From contig JAXMBZ010000002.1 in the NCBI GenBank assembly GCA_046349615.1, forward strand, positions 310,001-374,000: a stretch of DNA of 64,000 bases. The letters run 5' to 3'. This DNA is from JADJNY01 sp046349615. Its GTDB lineage: Bacteria > Planctomycetota > UBA1135 > GCA-002686595. Position numbers and translations under genes: made by a program. Positions 1 through 9,132 of the stretch are shown here, one piece after another. The notes beneath the pieces were generated by a model, which did not search any database, had not been told where the DNA came from, and saw only the letters and a list, made by a program, of their open reading frames with translations. Every line of letters starts with the position of its first letter. Within the stretch, counting starts at the first letter, position 1.

Positions 1-778
1 GCGCCTGCACGAGCGTGATCGTGATCGAGCCCTCGTGCTCGAGCGCCTTGCGCGGCTCGTACCACCAACCGCCTTCGATTCCCTGCGTGCGCTGGACGCA
101 GCGCACGGCGAGCGAGAGCGCGTTCGCGATGCGCGCGCCGCGCTGCGTGCGCGGCGACATCGTCCACGCCTGCGACAGCGCGAGCGTCGCGAAGCCGTGG
201 CCGTGCATGCGCGACAGCGCGTCGCCGTCCTCCGCGAGGTAGCCGGGCGCCGCGGCGTTCGGGTCGAGCTCGCAGCGCGCGACGAGGCGATCGACCACCG
301 TCGCGAGCACGGCGCCGTGCGGTCCGCGGCCCGGCTGGGTCCCGCCGCCCATCCACGCGAGCGCGGCGAGCGCGTCCGTCGCGAGCGGCGCGAAGCCGCG
401 GCCCTCCTGCTCCGACACGCCGAGCGGCGGCAGCGATCCGTCCGGCGTCTCCTGCGCCATCCGCGCGAGCCGTTCGAGCCCGCGCTCGAGCGCGCGCTCC
501 GCGGCTTCGTCGAGCCTCGGCACGTTGGGGGAGTTCGCGCTCGTGGGACCGCTCTGCGCACGCGGAACGAACTCGACGCGGCGCGACGCGGGCTCGTTCG
601 AAAGCGCGGCGTCCTTGCGCGCGTCCTCGGCGCGCGCAGCGAGCGCGAGCGCGGAGGTCGCGACGAAACCGAAGCCCGCGACGGCGAGGTGCGAGACGGG
701 CACGCGCGCGCCGGAGCGAATGGCGCGCACGACCGCGATCACGAGCGACCGTCGAGCGCGGTGAGACATCGCGTGCAT
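1..778 (-). CDS. Squalene-cyclase/prenyltransferase-repeat secreted protein, 3' end cut by window
   Basis: The reading frame is open from an ATG at 778 to the window edge (about 259 codons), so the C-terminus is missing. A second in-frame ATG lies at 769; 778 is preferred because GAGG sits about 10 bases upstream. The N-terminus is basic followed by a hydrophobic stretch ending near ALAARAED, consistent with secretion. The mature part shows the same fold signature as the genes at 7994 and 9133: ALERGLERLARM, then GGGTQPGRGPHG, then HGHGFATLALSQAW and GGWWYEP. Squalene-oxidase/prenyltransferase alpha-alpha repeats are inferred from this. It is the last visible gene of the long moxR operon. It is more diverged than the other two copies. 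The substrate is unknown and no cyclase activity is implied. Confidence 0.75.
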   Translation of the reverse strand, partial: MHAMSHRARRSLVIAVVRAIRSGARVPVSHLAVAGFGFVATSALALAARAEDARKDAALSNEPASRRVEFVPRAQSGPTSANSPNVPRLDEAAERALERGLERLARMAQETPDGSLPPLGVSEQEGRGFAPLATDALAALAWMGGGTQPGRGPHGAVLATVVDRLVARCELDPNAAAPGYLAEDGDALSRMHGHGFATLALSQAWTMSPRTQRGARIANALSLAVRCVQRTQGIEGGWWYEPRKALEHEGSITITLVQA

Positions 779-811
779 GCTAGCGGGGCCTCGAAGCCTC
801 GCGCGCCGCGC

Positions 812-1627
812 TCACGGCTTCTTGTTGAGCCGCTTGTAGTACGCGTCGATCCAGTCGCGGTAACGCGGCGGAAGATCGGATCCGCCCTGCATGCGGAACA
901 CCTCGCGCGCGTGCTCGGGCAGATCGCCCCAGCGGTCGCGCGCGCCGTCCGTGTTCTGTCCCGGGCCGGTCGCGCGGTGCGCGGGGTCGTCCGCGAGCTC
1001 GTTCTTCCCGTCCGTGCCGCTCGGCCGGCTCCCGTCCTTGGGATCCTTCGGGTTGGCCCGGCCTTGCGCGCCGCCCGAACCATCGGGAGCGTTCGAGGGC
1101 TCCGGTTTCTTCCCTCCGTTCGCGCCGCGCTGCTCGCCGTTCGGCTGGTCGCCGCCGCGCTCGGGAGCGGCGGGCGTCGCTTCGCGGCCCGTGCTCTGTT
1201 CGCCCGCGCGGTCGAGGGGGCTCGGCTCGCCCTTCCCGTCCTGTCCGTCCTGGCCGCTCGAGCTTCCGGAGGCGCGCCCCGAATTCGAGGAGGCGCCTCC
1301 GCCGCCGCCCGACGACGACTGCTGCTGCTGTCGCGCGAGCTCGAGGATCTTGTCGATGCCCTCGAGCACCGCCTCTCCGCGCGCCTGGGTCGTGTCGAGG
1401 AGCTTCGCGCGCTCCGCGCCTTGCGGGAGCCGCGCCGTGCGCGCCTCGTCGAGCAGCTTGTCGATGCGCTGGAGGTCGCGCTCGACCTCGCCGAAGAGCC
1501 GGCGGAGCTCGGCCTGCGCGTCGCCGCCCGCCGACACCTCGTGCGGGTCCTGGGCGCGAGCGGGGAAGGCGAGCGCGCGCTCCGCGGGGAGCGCGGCGAG
1601 GACGAGCAGGAACGAGGCGATGCGCAT
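812..1627 (-). CDS. Secreted proline/glycine-linker protein of the moxR operon (paralog B)
   Basis: This 271-residue protein starts at the ATG at 1627, preceded by GGAGG about 6 bases upstream. An upstream in-frame start at 1747 would remove the signal peptide from the N-terminus and is rejected. The protein has a signal peptide ending near FPARAQ, a helical segment (LRRLFGEVERDLQRIDKLLDE), a second helix ending in GIDKILEL, a long low-complexity Q/S/G/P linker, and a conserved C-terminal block of about 41 residues ending YYKRLNKKP. The same architecture is present in the interrupted neighbour at 1814-2701. I do not recognise a named family. The C-terminal block, with a DLPPRYRDW core, probably binds another operon product; this is inference. 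Confidence 0.72.
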   Translation of the reverse strand: MRIASFLLVLAALPAERALAFPARAQDPHEVSAGGDAQAELRRLFGEVERDLQRIDKLLDEARTARLPQGAERAKLLDTTQARGEAVLEGIDKILELARQQQQSSSGGGGGASSNSGRASGSSSGQDGQDGKGEPSPLDRAGEQSTGREATPAAPERGGDQPNGEQRGANGGKKPEPSNAPDGSGGAQGRANPKDPKDGSRPSGTDGKNELADDPAHRATGPGQNTDGARDRWGDLPEHAREVFRMQGGSDLPPRYRDWIDAYYKRLNKKP

Positions 1628-1813
1628 CAGGAACCTCCAGCCGAAGTCTAGGGCCTCGCGCGCCGTCGTCACGGTGCGCACCGCGAATCCCGCGCAAGGG
1701 ATGCGTGCCTGGGGCGCTCCATCGGCGTACGCGCGCTCGCGACCCAAGTCCGCCCTGGAAACGCCGCGACCCGCGCGTTCGGCGCGGGCCGCGAGGTCGG
1801 GCGGGGACCGGAG

Positions 1814-2305
1814 TCAGGGCTTCTTGTTGAGCCGCTTGTAGTAGGCGTCGATCCAGTCGCGGTAGCGCGGCGGGAGGTCGCCGCCGCCCTGCATGCGGAA
1901 GACGTCGCGCGCGTGCTCGGGGAGGTCGCCCCAGCGGTCGAGGTTCGAGGTCGTCCCGTGCGCCGCGCCCGTCGGGTCGTTCGGCGGCGTCGCGCCCGCG
2001 ACGTTCTCGCCCAAGCCGGGCTGCCCTTGATTCCCGCGCGGGTCGCCCTGCTTCTGCGCGCCGGGCTTCGTTCCGCCGGGCTTCGGGCCGGGGGCGGAGC
2101 TCTCCGGCTGCGCTCCGCCGGGTTCGGGGGCTTGGGGCGTCGCTTCGCGCTGCGCGGTCTCGCCGCCCGCGCGGTCGAGCGGGCTCCCGTCCTTCGACTC
2201 ACCCTCGGAGCCGGGCTTCGAGCCCTTCCCCTGCGCCGACTGCTTCCCCGACGAACCGCCGGAGTTGCCGGAGGACTGGCAGAGTCCACCGGCCTTCGAG
2301 CCCTT
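1814..2305 (-). pseudogene. C-terminal remainder of interrupted paralog A (after an in-frame TGA)
   Basis: The frame of the gene starting at 2701 continues without interruption after its TGA (2306-2308) down to a normal stop at 1814. The continuation encodes a G/S/P/K-rich linker (about KGSKAGGLCQSSGNSGG onward, then SPLDRAGGETAQREATP) followed by the same C-terminal block found in the gene at 812-1627, ending YYKRLNKKP. Linker and block align with that paralog (which has SPLDRAGEQSTGREATP). This stretch is therefore the second half of one ancestral gene. Whether it is still translated (readthrough, or internal start such as the ATG at 2014), is dead, or reflects a sequence error cannot be told from the window. 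Confidence 0.6.
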
Positions 2306-2701
2306 TCATGTGCCTCCGGGGTGCGGATGCGTCGAGAGCTCGAGGATGCGGTCGATGTCCGAGACGGCGGAGCGCGAGCTCTCCTCGGTCTCCTTCAAGA
2401 GCTCGTCGATCGCGCGGATCGTCGCGCCGAGCTCCTCCTTCGCGCCCGCGGGCTTCTTGCCCGCGCTCGCTTCCTGGAGGAGGCGATTGACGCGGTGCAT
2501 CTTGCGCTCGACCTCGCCCATCAAGCGCTCCATTTCCTCGTGCGGGTCGCCCTCCGCGCCGTGCGGCGGGGTGATCTCGACCGGCTGCGGCTTGGACGTC
2601 TCGTCGGGCGCGGGCGCGACCTTCGGGCGCTCCTGCGCGAACGCGAGCGGCGCGAAGAGCGCCGCGAGGACGAGCGAAACACGAAGCGAGGGCGTGGACA
2701 T
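2306..2701 (-). CDS. Secreted helical protein of the moxR operon (paralog A, N-terminal part)
   Basis: This frame of 131 residues starts at the ATG at 2701, 12 bases downstream of the preceding coiled-coil gene. It has a signal peptide (MSTPSLRVSLVLAALFAPLAFAQ), then a helical region EEMERLMGEVERKMHRVNRL and a second helix ending SDIDRILEL, both matching the paralog at 812-1627. It stops at a TGA inside what should be the low-complexity linker, with the rest of the gene following in the same frame (1814-2305). As it stands the product would lack the conserved C-terminal block. The function is not recognised. Its place between the coiled-coil gene and its own paralog suggests a tandem duplication within the operon. 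Confidence 0.6.
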   Translation of the reverse strand: MSTPSLRVSLVLAALFAPLAFAQERPKVAPAPDETSKPQPVEITPPHGAEGDPHEEMERLMGEVERKMHRVNRLLQEASAGKKPAGAKEELGATIRAIDELLKETEESSRSAVSDIDRILELSTHPHPGGT

Positions 2702-2712
2702 GGCGGGAATCC

Positions 2713-5604
2713 TCACTGGTCTTCGGGTTCGGGGTCGGGGAGGCCGAGGCGCTTCCTGAACTTCTGGAAGAGCTCCGCGGTGCGCTGGTGCCGATACGCG
2801 AGGCGCGCGAGGTCCTCGAGCACGAGCGGCTCGATCGTAGCGCCGTTCTCGAGTTCCGGGTGGAGCGTGCGCAGCTCCTCGAGGCTCCGGAGCGTCTCGA
2901 CCTCGAGGCGGCGGAGCATCTTGAGCTCGGCGGCGTCGGGCACGAGGCGTTCCTCGGCCGGGCGGTTCTGGCCCTGCTGCTGGTCCTGCTGCTGTTGCTG
3001 CTGCCGACGGCGTTCCTTCTCGTTGTCGAGCGCCTCCGCGAGCCACTTCAAGTTCTCCTCGACGTCGTCCTGGAGCGACTGGATGCGCTCGCCGCTCTGC
3101 CAGCCGCCGGTCTCGCCCATGTCGCGGCTGATCTTGTCGAGGTCGCGCTGCACCTGATCGAGGATCTCGGCGAACACGAGGCTCTCCTCCGCCTCGATCG
3201 CCTTGTGGATCTCCTGCGTGCGTGACGCGAGCGTCGACTCCGCCTGCGCGATCTTGCGCAGGCGCAGACGCTGGTTGTGCGTCGGCTTCGCGTCGCCCTT
3301 GCGCTCGCCGTCGAGCTCGATCGTCGAGGCCATCTGCTTCTGGTGTTCGGCGAGGAGGACCTTCACCTCGTCGGCGATCTTGAAGAGGAGCTCCTCGGCG
3401 CGGAGCTTCTGGTACTGGTCCTGCTCTTCCTGGAGCTCGCGTTCGGCCTGGCGCATTTGGCGCTCGGCCTCCTGCTCCTGCTCTTCGGCCTGGTCGAGGT
3501 CGCCTTGCTCGAGCGACTGCTGCGCGGACTGCGCGCTCTCGCTCGCGCGTTCCATGCTGGGGGAGGGCTTCGCGTCGTTGCGCTTCTTGTTGCGCTCGGC
3601 GAGCTCGAGCAGCTTCTTCTGGATCTCCTGCTGCTTCTTCGCGAGCTCGTCGGCGCGCGCCTTGTCCTCGGGCTTCGAGGGGCTCGCGCCCTGCTCGGCG
3701 GACTGCTGCGCGCGTTGGAGCGCCTGCGTCGCCTGCTCCTGCGACTGCGCGGCCTGCGAGCTCTCGCCCTTCGAGAGCTCGGACTGCGCGCGCTCCATCG
3801 CCTGCTTCGCCTCGTCGAGCGCGTGCTGCGTCTCGCGGCGCGCGTCGTCCTGCAGCCCGGCTTGTTCGGCCTGCTCCTTCAGCGCCTGCGCTTCCTTCTG
3901 GAGCGCGTCCTGCTGGTCGCGCAGCGCCTGGTTCTCGGGCTTGGAGCCCGCCTTCTTCGCGGCGGTCTGGCGCGCCTTCGAGAGCGCCTCGCTCGCCTTC
4001 GAGAGCGCGCTCTCGGCGGACTTCGCGGACTCGGCGGCGGGCTGCGCTTCGCTGCGCGCGGCCTGTTCGCCGGCGGACTGCTGCGCTTGGGCCGCGTCTT
4101 CGAGTGAACGGCGCGCTTCCTGTCCTTCGGGCGTCTTGCCCGCGTCGAGCGTCTCGAGGCCCTTCTCGATGCGGCGCGCTTCCTCCGCGGCTTCCTTCTG
4201 CGACGCGGAGAGCGCCTTCTGCAGCGTGTTCACGTCCTCGAGCCCGCGTTCGAGCGCACGCCGCGCGTCCTCGCTCGCCTGCTGAGTCTGGGCGGCGCGG
4301 CGCGCGGCTTCCTCGGGCGACGGCGCGGCCTCGGGCGAGCTCGCGGGCTTCGACGCGTCGTTGCCGTCGGGGTCCTTCGGCGCGCCGTTCGCATTCGGCG
4401 TCGGCGTCGCGGCCTTCAGCGCCTCGCGCACGCTCTCCGCGACGCGGCCCGCGGCCGACGCGGGATCCTGCAGCGGCGCGAGCGCGTCCTTCGCCTCGCG
4501 CGCGGCGGCTTCCGCCTTCGCGCGCTGCGCCTCGGCTTCGCGAGCGAGTTCCTGCGCCTTCGCCTCGAGCGCCTTCGCCGTCGCTTCGCGCCCCGGCGCA
4601 TCCGTGCCGCTCTTCTTGACGTCCTCCGCGCCCTGGCGGAGCGCTTCGGCGGTGCGCGCGGCCGAAGCGTCCTTCGTCGCGCGCTGGTGGCGCTCCTCGC
4701 GTTCAGCGCTCTGCTCGAGCGCGCGCTGCGTCGTCGCGAGGTCGTTCTGCGGATCGCGCACGTCCTGCGCGGCTTTCGCGAGCTCTTGCGCGGCCTGCGC
4801 GAGGCGCTGCGCGCGCTGCGCCTCGCTCGTGGCGCGCTCGACGGCCGGCGCGCTCTTCTCGAGCGTCTTCGTCTCGGCCGCGTTCCAGGACTCGAGCACG
4901 GCGCGGTCGGTCGCCTGCCGGCGTTGGAGCTCGGCGAGCGCGCGCTCGAGCTCGGAGAGCTCGTGCTGGCCCGATGCGCGCGCTTCGGCCTCGGTCTTCT
5001 CGCGCAGCGCGCGCTGCTCCTGCGCGGCCTTCGCGAGGCGCGCGGTGAGCTCCTTCTGCTCGGGGGAGGTCGCCCGATCGCGCAGCGCCTGCGTCTCCTC
5101 CCGGAGTTCCTGTTCCTGCTTCGCGAGCTGCGAGAGCTCCTTCTTGATCGCCTCGATGTCCTGGATCGACTTCTCGAGGTCCTTCACGTCGACGCGGTCG
5201 GTGAGGATCGCGTAGAGGCGCTCGAGGCCCTGGACGATCTCCTGCTGCACCTCGATCGACTGGCCCGAGAGGTCGTTCGAGAGGTTCTCCTTCGCCGCCT
5301 TCATCAACTCCTCGAGCGTCTTGCCGGTGCCGGCCTGGCTGCGCTCGTCGAGGTGCTTCAGTCCGTCGCGGAGGAGCTTGACCGCGTGCGTGCGGCCCTC
5401 GGACTCGTAGCGGGCGGCGAGCACCTCCATCGTCTGCTTGAGGCGCGCGAGCTGACGCAGGAGCAGCGCCTGGTCCTCGGCGAGCCCCGCGCGCTGGCGC
5501 GACGGGGTCTCCTGCTGCGCCGCGCGCGCGACGGGCGTCGACGGCGCGGCGAGCGCGGCGAGCGCGACGAGAGCGATCCGTGCGGTCGCGAGGATGCGGC
5601 GCAT
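2713..5604 (-). CDS. Very long coiled-coil secreted/periplasmic protein
   Basis: This 963-residue protein has an N-terminal signal peptide (ending near PVARAAQQ) and is then almost entirely predicted coiled coil, rich in E, Q, K, A and R. Heptad-like runs such as ELSQLAKQEQELREETQAL and ELEDAAQAQQ-type segments recur through about residue 880. A proline/acid-rich middle (about 395-430, GAPKDPDGNDASKP) breaks the coil. A second block (about 700-900) is similar in character and is followed by a short tail ending LPDPEPEDQ. It starts one base after the stop of the DUF4175-like gene. In planctomycete operons of this kind such proteins pair with DUF4175-type membrane proteins. A structural or scaffolding role in the periplasm is inferred. 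Confidence 0.7.
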   Translation of the reverse strand: MRRILATARIALVALAALAAPSTPVARAAQQETPSRQRAGLAEDQALLLRQLARLKQTMEVLAARYESEGRTHAVKLLRDGLKHLDERSQAGTGKTLEELMKAAKENLSNDLSGQSIEVQQEIVQGLERLYAILTDRVDVKDLEKSIQDIEAIKKELSQLAKQEQELREETQALRDRATSPEQKELTARLAKAAQEQRALREKTEAEARASGQHELSELERALAELQRRQATDRAVLESWNAAETKTLEKSAPAVERATSEAQRAQRLAQAAQELAKAAQDVRDPQNDLATTQRALEQSAEREERHQRATKDASAARTAEALRQGAEDVKKSGTDAPGREATAKALEAKAQELAREAEAQRAKAEAAAREAKDALAPLQDPASAAGRVAESVREALKAATPTPNANGAPKDPDGNDASKPASSPEAAPSPEEAARRAAQTQQASEDARRALERGLEDVNTLQKALSASQKEAAEEARRIEKGLETLDAGKTPEGQEARRSLEDAAQAQQSAGEQAARSEAQPAAESAKSAESALSKASEALSKARQTAAKKAGSKPENQALRDQQDALQKEAQALKEQAEQAGLQDDARRETQHALDEAKQAMERAQSELSKGESSQAAQSQEQATQALQRAQQSAEQGASPSKPEDKARADELAKKQQEIQKKLLELAERNKKRNDAKPSPSMERASESAQSAQQSLEQGDLDQAEEQEQEAERQMRQAERELQEEQDQYQKLRAEELLFKIADEVKVLLAEHQKQMASTIELDGERKGDAKPTHNQRLRLRKIAQAESTLASRTQEIHKAIEAEESLVFAEILDQVQRDLDKISRDMGETGGWQSGERIQSLQDDVEENLKWLAEALDNEKERRRQQQQQQDQQQGQNRPAEERLVPDAAELKMLRRLEVETLRSLEELRTLHPELENGATIEPLVLEDLARLAYRHQRTAELFQKFRKRLGLPDPEPEDQ

Positions 5605-5605
5605 G

Positions 5606-7981
5606 TCATTTCTCCTTGAACGAGGCGCGGGTGCGTTCCTGCAGGTTCTTCTGCCCGTTGAGCAGGTCGCGGGTCAGGACGAGCACCGACTGGAAATTGT
5701 CCCACTCGGCCAGTTTTTCGAGCAGCTTCTCGAGCTTTTCGAGCGCCGCGTTCTCGAAGCCCGCGGCCTCCTGGAGCCGTGCGTGGACGCTCGCGAGCTC
5801 GGTTTCCTGCTGCGCGCGCCCGAGCGCGTCCGCGGCGCGGCGCGTGTCGTCCTCCGACACGTCGAGCGCGAGGCCCGTGATCTCGACGAGCTTCGCCGAG
5901 AGCGCGCCCTGCCCGAGCTCGCCTTGCGCCGCTGCGGTTGCGAGCCCCCGCCACGGCGCGGGGTCGAAGCTCCTGCGCACGGACGCGGAAAGGCGCGTGT
6001 CGAGGAAGTCGAGCAGCGCGCCGCCGCGGTCGTCGAGGCGCGCGTAGAGCACGGTCTCCGCGATCGCGCAGAGCTCGCGCGCGAGGTTCCGCGCATCGCC
6101 TTGCGCGCGGCGCTGGCCCGTCGCGACGAGCCCGATCTCGGACTCGCGGTCGCGGCCCTCGAGCTGGTCGCTCTCGAGCACCGCGAGGAGCTCGCCCGTG
6201 CGGCGGCTCTTGTCGCGCTGGAGCTCGACGAGCGCGTTCACCATCGCCTGCACGCGCGAGAGACGATCCTGCAGGCGGCGCACGAACTCGTCGGGCGACA
6301 CGACGCGGATGCGCAGCGCGCTCGCGCGGCCCTCGTGCACGTTCGGCGCGGCGTCGTCGCGCGCGGTGACGACGAGCTGGAACTGCTGACCCTCGGTGGG
6401 GGGATTGCCGCCGAAGAGGTCCGTCACCTCGATGCGCGCGTGACCGACGCCGACGGCGCGCGCGGGCTTCGAGCGCACCGACGCGGGCTCGTCGTCCGCG
6501 GGCCGCGCTTCCTCGGGCTCGAGGCGGCGCCACTCGAGCGCCTTCGCGACCGGCGCGGGCGCCGCGGAGTCCTCGCCCGCGACGCTCGCGCTCCACGCCA
6601 TCGCGGAGAGGCCGAAGTCGTCCTCCGCGCGCGCGCGCAGCGCGATCAAGCCGCCCGCGATCGTGTCGAACTCGGCGCGCGAGGGCGAGAGCACCTCGAC
6701 CTCGGGCGCGCGGTCCTCGACGACCGTGATCGAGAAGAGACCGGGGTCGGGGTTCGCGAGGCCCGTCGCGTCGACGAGCTCGACGCGGAAACGCTGCGTC
6801 TTCTCCGCGGCGAGCTCGCACGCGAGGCCGGGCTCCGTCGCCGCGGGAGCGTTCGCGTCCGCCTGCGGCATCGGGAACGGCGCGCTCGCGAGCGGGAGCA
6901 CCTTGTCCTCGGGCAGGAAGCGCGCCTTCCCCGTCGCGTCGCGCGGCGTCGGCAGCACGTGGAGCACGAGCCGCGAGCCCTGCAGCACCTCGACGTCGCG
7001 GTCGCGCTCGACGCGCGGCGGCAGGCCCGTGTACGCGGGCGGCGTGATCTCGATCGCGAGCGCCTCGACGTCGGGCGGCTGGAGCACCTTCAGGCGCACC
7101 CAAGGCACCTCGTCGACGTCGTCGCCGCCCGTGACGAAGAACTCCGTGTCCTCCTGCAGGGAGCGCAAGAGCGTGCGGAACACGGGGCCGCCGCTCGACG
7201 CGAGCACGGCGCGCTCGCCGCCCTTGAAGTGGATGACGACCTCGTCCGGAACGACGCCTTCCGCGCGCACGAGCAGAGGAACGTCCTGACCGCGCGCGAC
7301 CTTGGCTCGCAGCTCGAGGGGCTCGGGGCGTCCGTCCGAGAGCTCGCTCGGTTGGAGCAGGCCGGCGAGCGGCACCTCGACGACGAGGTGCGTGCGCCGC
7401 GGCCACGCCCGGCTGCCGCCGAACAGACGATCGAGGAAGATGCCCGCGGCCTCCGCGTTGGCGCCGAGCAGCACGAGGCACAGGACCGCCGCGCTCGCGC
7501 CGAGCGCGAAGCGTCGCCGCGGCCCGCGCGGATCGAGGACGCCGTCGAGCGACAAGGTCGCGGCGCGTGCCTCCGCCTTCGCGAGCACGTCGGCGACGAG
7601 CTCGGGCGCGCCCGAGGCGTCGCGCGAGCGCGCGAGGTCGACCGCGCTGACGAGGAGCTCGTGCAGGTCGGGGTGCGCGCGCTCGACGAGCACGGCGAGC
7701 TCCTCGCGCGACGGGATCCGCCGCAGCGGGCGCACGAGCTCGCGCAGGATGCAGACGCTCGGCACCGCGGCGAGCACGAAGAGGTGGAACCAGCGCACGC
7801 CGCTCGGCACGTGGAGCAGCCAGTCGACGAGGAACGCGACGACGACCCACGCCGCGGTCGCCGCGAGGGCGGTCGAGAGCCCGTGCATCCACACGAGCCC
7901 CACGAGCCGCCGACGAAGCCGGTCGAGCAGGCGGTCGATCGCCGGCGTGGAGGCGCGATTCGTTCCTCGGTCGGAGTTCAT
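5606..7981 (-). CDS. DUF4175-like membrane protein of the moxR operon
   Basis: This is a 791-residue protein. N-terminal hydrophobic segments lie at about residues 35-57 and 66-80, with another at about 155-176 (FALGASAAVLCLVLLGANA), followed by a large extracytoplasmic part. The extracytoplasmic region has beta-rich Ig-like stretches (TPPAYTGLPPRVERDRDVEVLQGS, shortened here) and a C-terminal helical region ending in LNGQKNLQERTRASFKEK. The layout of paired N-terminal membrane helices, a central beta region and a helical C-terminus resembles DUF4175-type proteins found in bacterial MoxR/BatA loci. It lies between the squalene-repeat genes and the coiled coil and is transcribed with them. The family assignment is by overall pattern, not by an alignment. 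Confidence 0.6.
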   Translation of the reverse strand: MNSDRGTNRASTPAIDRLLDRLRRRLVGLVWMHGLSTALAATAAWVVVAFLVDWLLHVPSGVRWFHLFVLAAVPSVCILRELVRPLRRIPSREELAVLVERAHPDLHELLVSAVDLARSRDASGAPELVADVLAKAEARAATLSLDGVLDPRGPRRRFALGASAAVLCLVLLGANAEAAGIFLDRLFGGSRAWPRRTHLVVEVPLAGLLQPSELSDGRPEPLELRAKVARGQDVPLLVRAEGVVPDEVVIHFKGGERAVLASSGGPVFRTLLRSLQEDTEFFVTGGDDVDEVPWVRLKVLQPPDVEALAIEITPPAYTGLPPRVERDRDVEVLQGSRLVLHVLPTPRDATGKARFLPEDKVLPLASAPFPMPQADANAPAATEPGLACELAAEKTQRFRVELVDATGLANPDPGLFSITVVEDRAPEVEVLSPSRAEFDTIAGGLIALRARAEDDFGLSAMAWSASVAGEDSAAPAPVAKALEWRRLEPEEARPADDEPASVRSKPARAVGVGHARIEVTDLFGGNPPTEGQQFQLVVTARDDAAPNVHEGRASALRIRVVSPDEFVRRLQDRLSRVQAMVNALVELQRDKSRRTGELLAVLESDQLEGRDRESEIGLVATGQRRAQGDARNLARELCAIAETVLYARLDDRGGALLDFLDTRLSASVRRSFDPAPWRGLATAAAQGELGQGALSAKLVEITGLALDVSEDDTRRAADALGRAQQETELASVHARLQEAAGFENAALEKLEKLLEKLAEWDNFQSVLVLTRDLLNGQKNLQERTRASFKEK

Positions 7982-7993
7982 GCGATGCGGGGT

Positions 7994-9127
7994 CTAGCGC
8001 TGGAAGATCGGGAGGAAACGATACGGGATCTCGAGGATCAGCACGGCGGACGCCGTGCCGTAGGCCGGGCCCGGTCCGGCGCCGTTGGGCCAGGAGCCGT
8101 CCTCCTGCTGCGTGTCGAGCAGGACGCCGCGCAGCTTCTCGAAGTACGGCTCCCAGTAGGGGCTGCCGGCCGTGTACATCGCCTGCACGCCGTAGTAGTG
8201 GCCGTACCAGAAGTAGTAGTGCCCCGAGCGCGCGTAGCGGCGGTTGAAGCCGTCGAGCTGCGCCGAGAGGTAGTCGAGGCCCTTCTTGATCAGGTCGTCG
8301 GAGTAGATCCCGAGCCCGTTCAGCGCGGTGACGCCCGCCGCGGTCAGCGGGAACGTCGAGCGCGACGCGCCGTCCTTCTGGTAGCGGAACGTGCCCGGTC
8401 CGTCGCCCTCGCCCGCCCACGTGAAGCCTCCGCCCGACGCGCGCGTCGTGGCGGAGTCGACGACGTACCGCGCGGCGCGATCGACCGTCGACTTCGGCAC
8501 GCGGATGCCGATGTTGCGCGCGGCGCGGAGCGCGAGCACCTGGCACACGACGATCGACATGTCGGACTCGGCGGAGTACGGCTCGTAGCGCCAACCGCCC
8601 TCCGCGTTCTGCGACTTCACGATGAAGTCGATCGCCTTCTGCAGCTTCGCGCGCACGTCGTCCCGGTGCGTCATGCCGCAGATCTCGGCGAGGAACAGCG
8701 TCGCGAACGCGTGGTCGTACATGCGCGAGCCGCTGCGCGCGATGTAGCCGTCCTCCTGCACGCACGAGAGCACGAAGTCGAGGCCCTTCTCGACGACCGG
8801 CCCGTACGGTCCGCGCCCGGGCAGGTGGCCGCCCGCGAGGAACCCCATGCACGCGAGCGCGGTGACGCCGAGGTGGCCCTTGCTCTCGGCGGTGATCGCG
8901 AAGTCGTCGTACTTCTTGTAGCCGACGTGCGCGATCCAGCTCCCGTCCGCGCTCTGGTGCGCCGCGAGCCACGCGAGCCCGCGCTCGACCGCTGCGCGCT
9001 GCGCCTCCGTGACGACGACCGCGTTCGCGCCTGCGTCCTGATCGCGCGTCTGCGCGGGCGCGGTGGACGCGCAGACGCTCGCGCAGAGGAGCGCGCCGAG
9101 CGTCGTGCGGACCGTCGAGAGGTTCAT
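7994..9127 (-). CDS. Squalene-cyclase/prenyltransferase-repeat secreted protein (copy 2)
   Basis: This 377-residue protein starts at the ATG at 9127, five bases after the stop of the preceding copy. The signal peptide ends near ASTAPAQ. The mature protein contains the alpha/alpha-toroid signatures of the squalene oxidase/prenyltransferase repeat family: HQSADGSW, the GHLPGRGPYGPVVEKGLDF helix pair, QNAEGGWRYEP and EDGSWPNGAGPGPAYGTA, and ends LPIFQR. It lacks the DxDD motif of true squalene-hopene cyclases, so it is unlikely to be a triterpene cyclase. Its sequence is very close to the copy at 9133-10260, including a 121-bp block identical at DNA level. Secreted proteins of this kind are common in planctomycete MoxR operons; their ligand is unknown. 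Confidence 0.82.
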   Translation of the reverse strand: MNLSTVRTTLGALLCASVCASTAPAQTRDQDAGANAVVVTEAQRAAVERGLAWLAAHQSADGSWIAHVGYKKYDDFAITAESKGHLGVTALACMGFLAGGHLPGRGPYGPVVEKGLDFVLSCVQEDGYIARSGSRMYDHAFATLFLAEICGMTHRDDVRAKLQKAIDFIVKSQNAEGGWRYEPYSAESDMSIVVCQVLALRAARNIGIRVPKSTVDRAARYVVDSATTRASGGGFTWAGEGDGPGTFRYQKDGASRSTFPLTAAGVTALNGLGIYSDDLIKKGLDYLSAQLDGFNRRYARSGHYYFWYGHYYGVQAMYTAGSPYWEPYFEKLRGVLLDTQQEDGSWPNGAGPGPAYGTASAVLILEIPYRFLPIFQR

Positions 9128-9132
9128 CGAGT

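Noticed and set aside
2306..2308. Selenocysteine at the in-frame TGA
   Set aside because: The position is in a low-complexity linker without a redox context, the paralog has no Cys there, and no SECIS-like hairpin was recognised just downstream.
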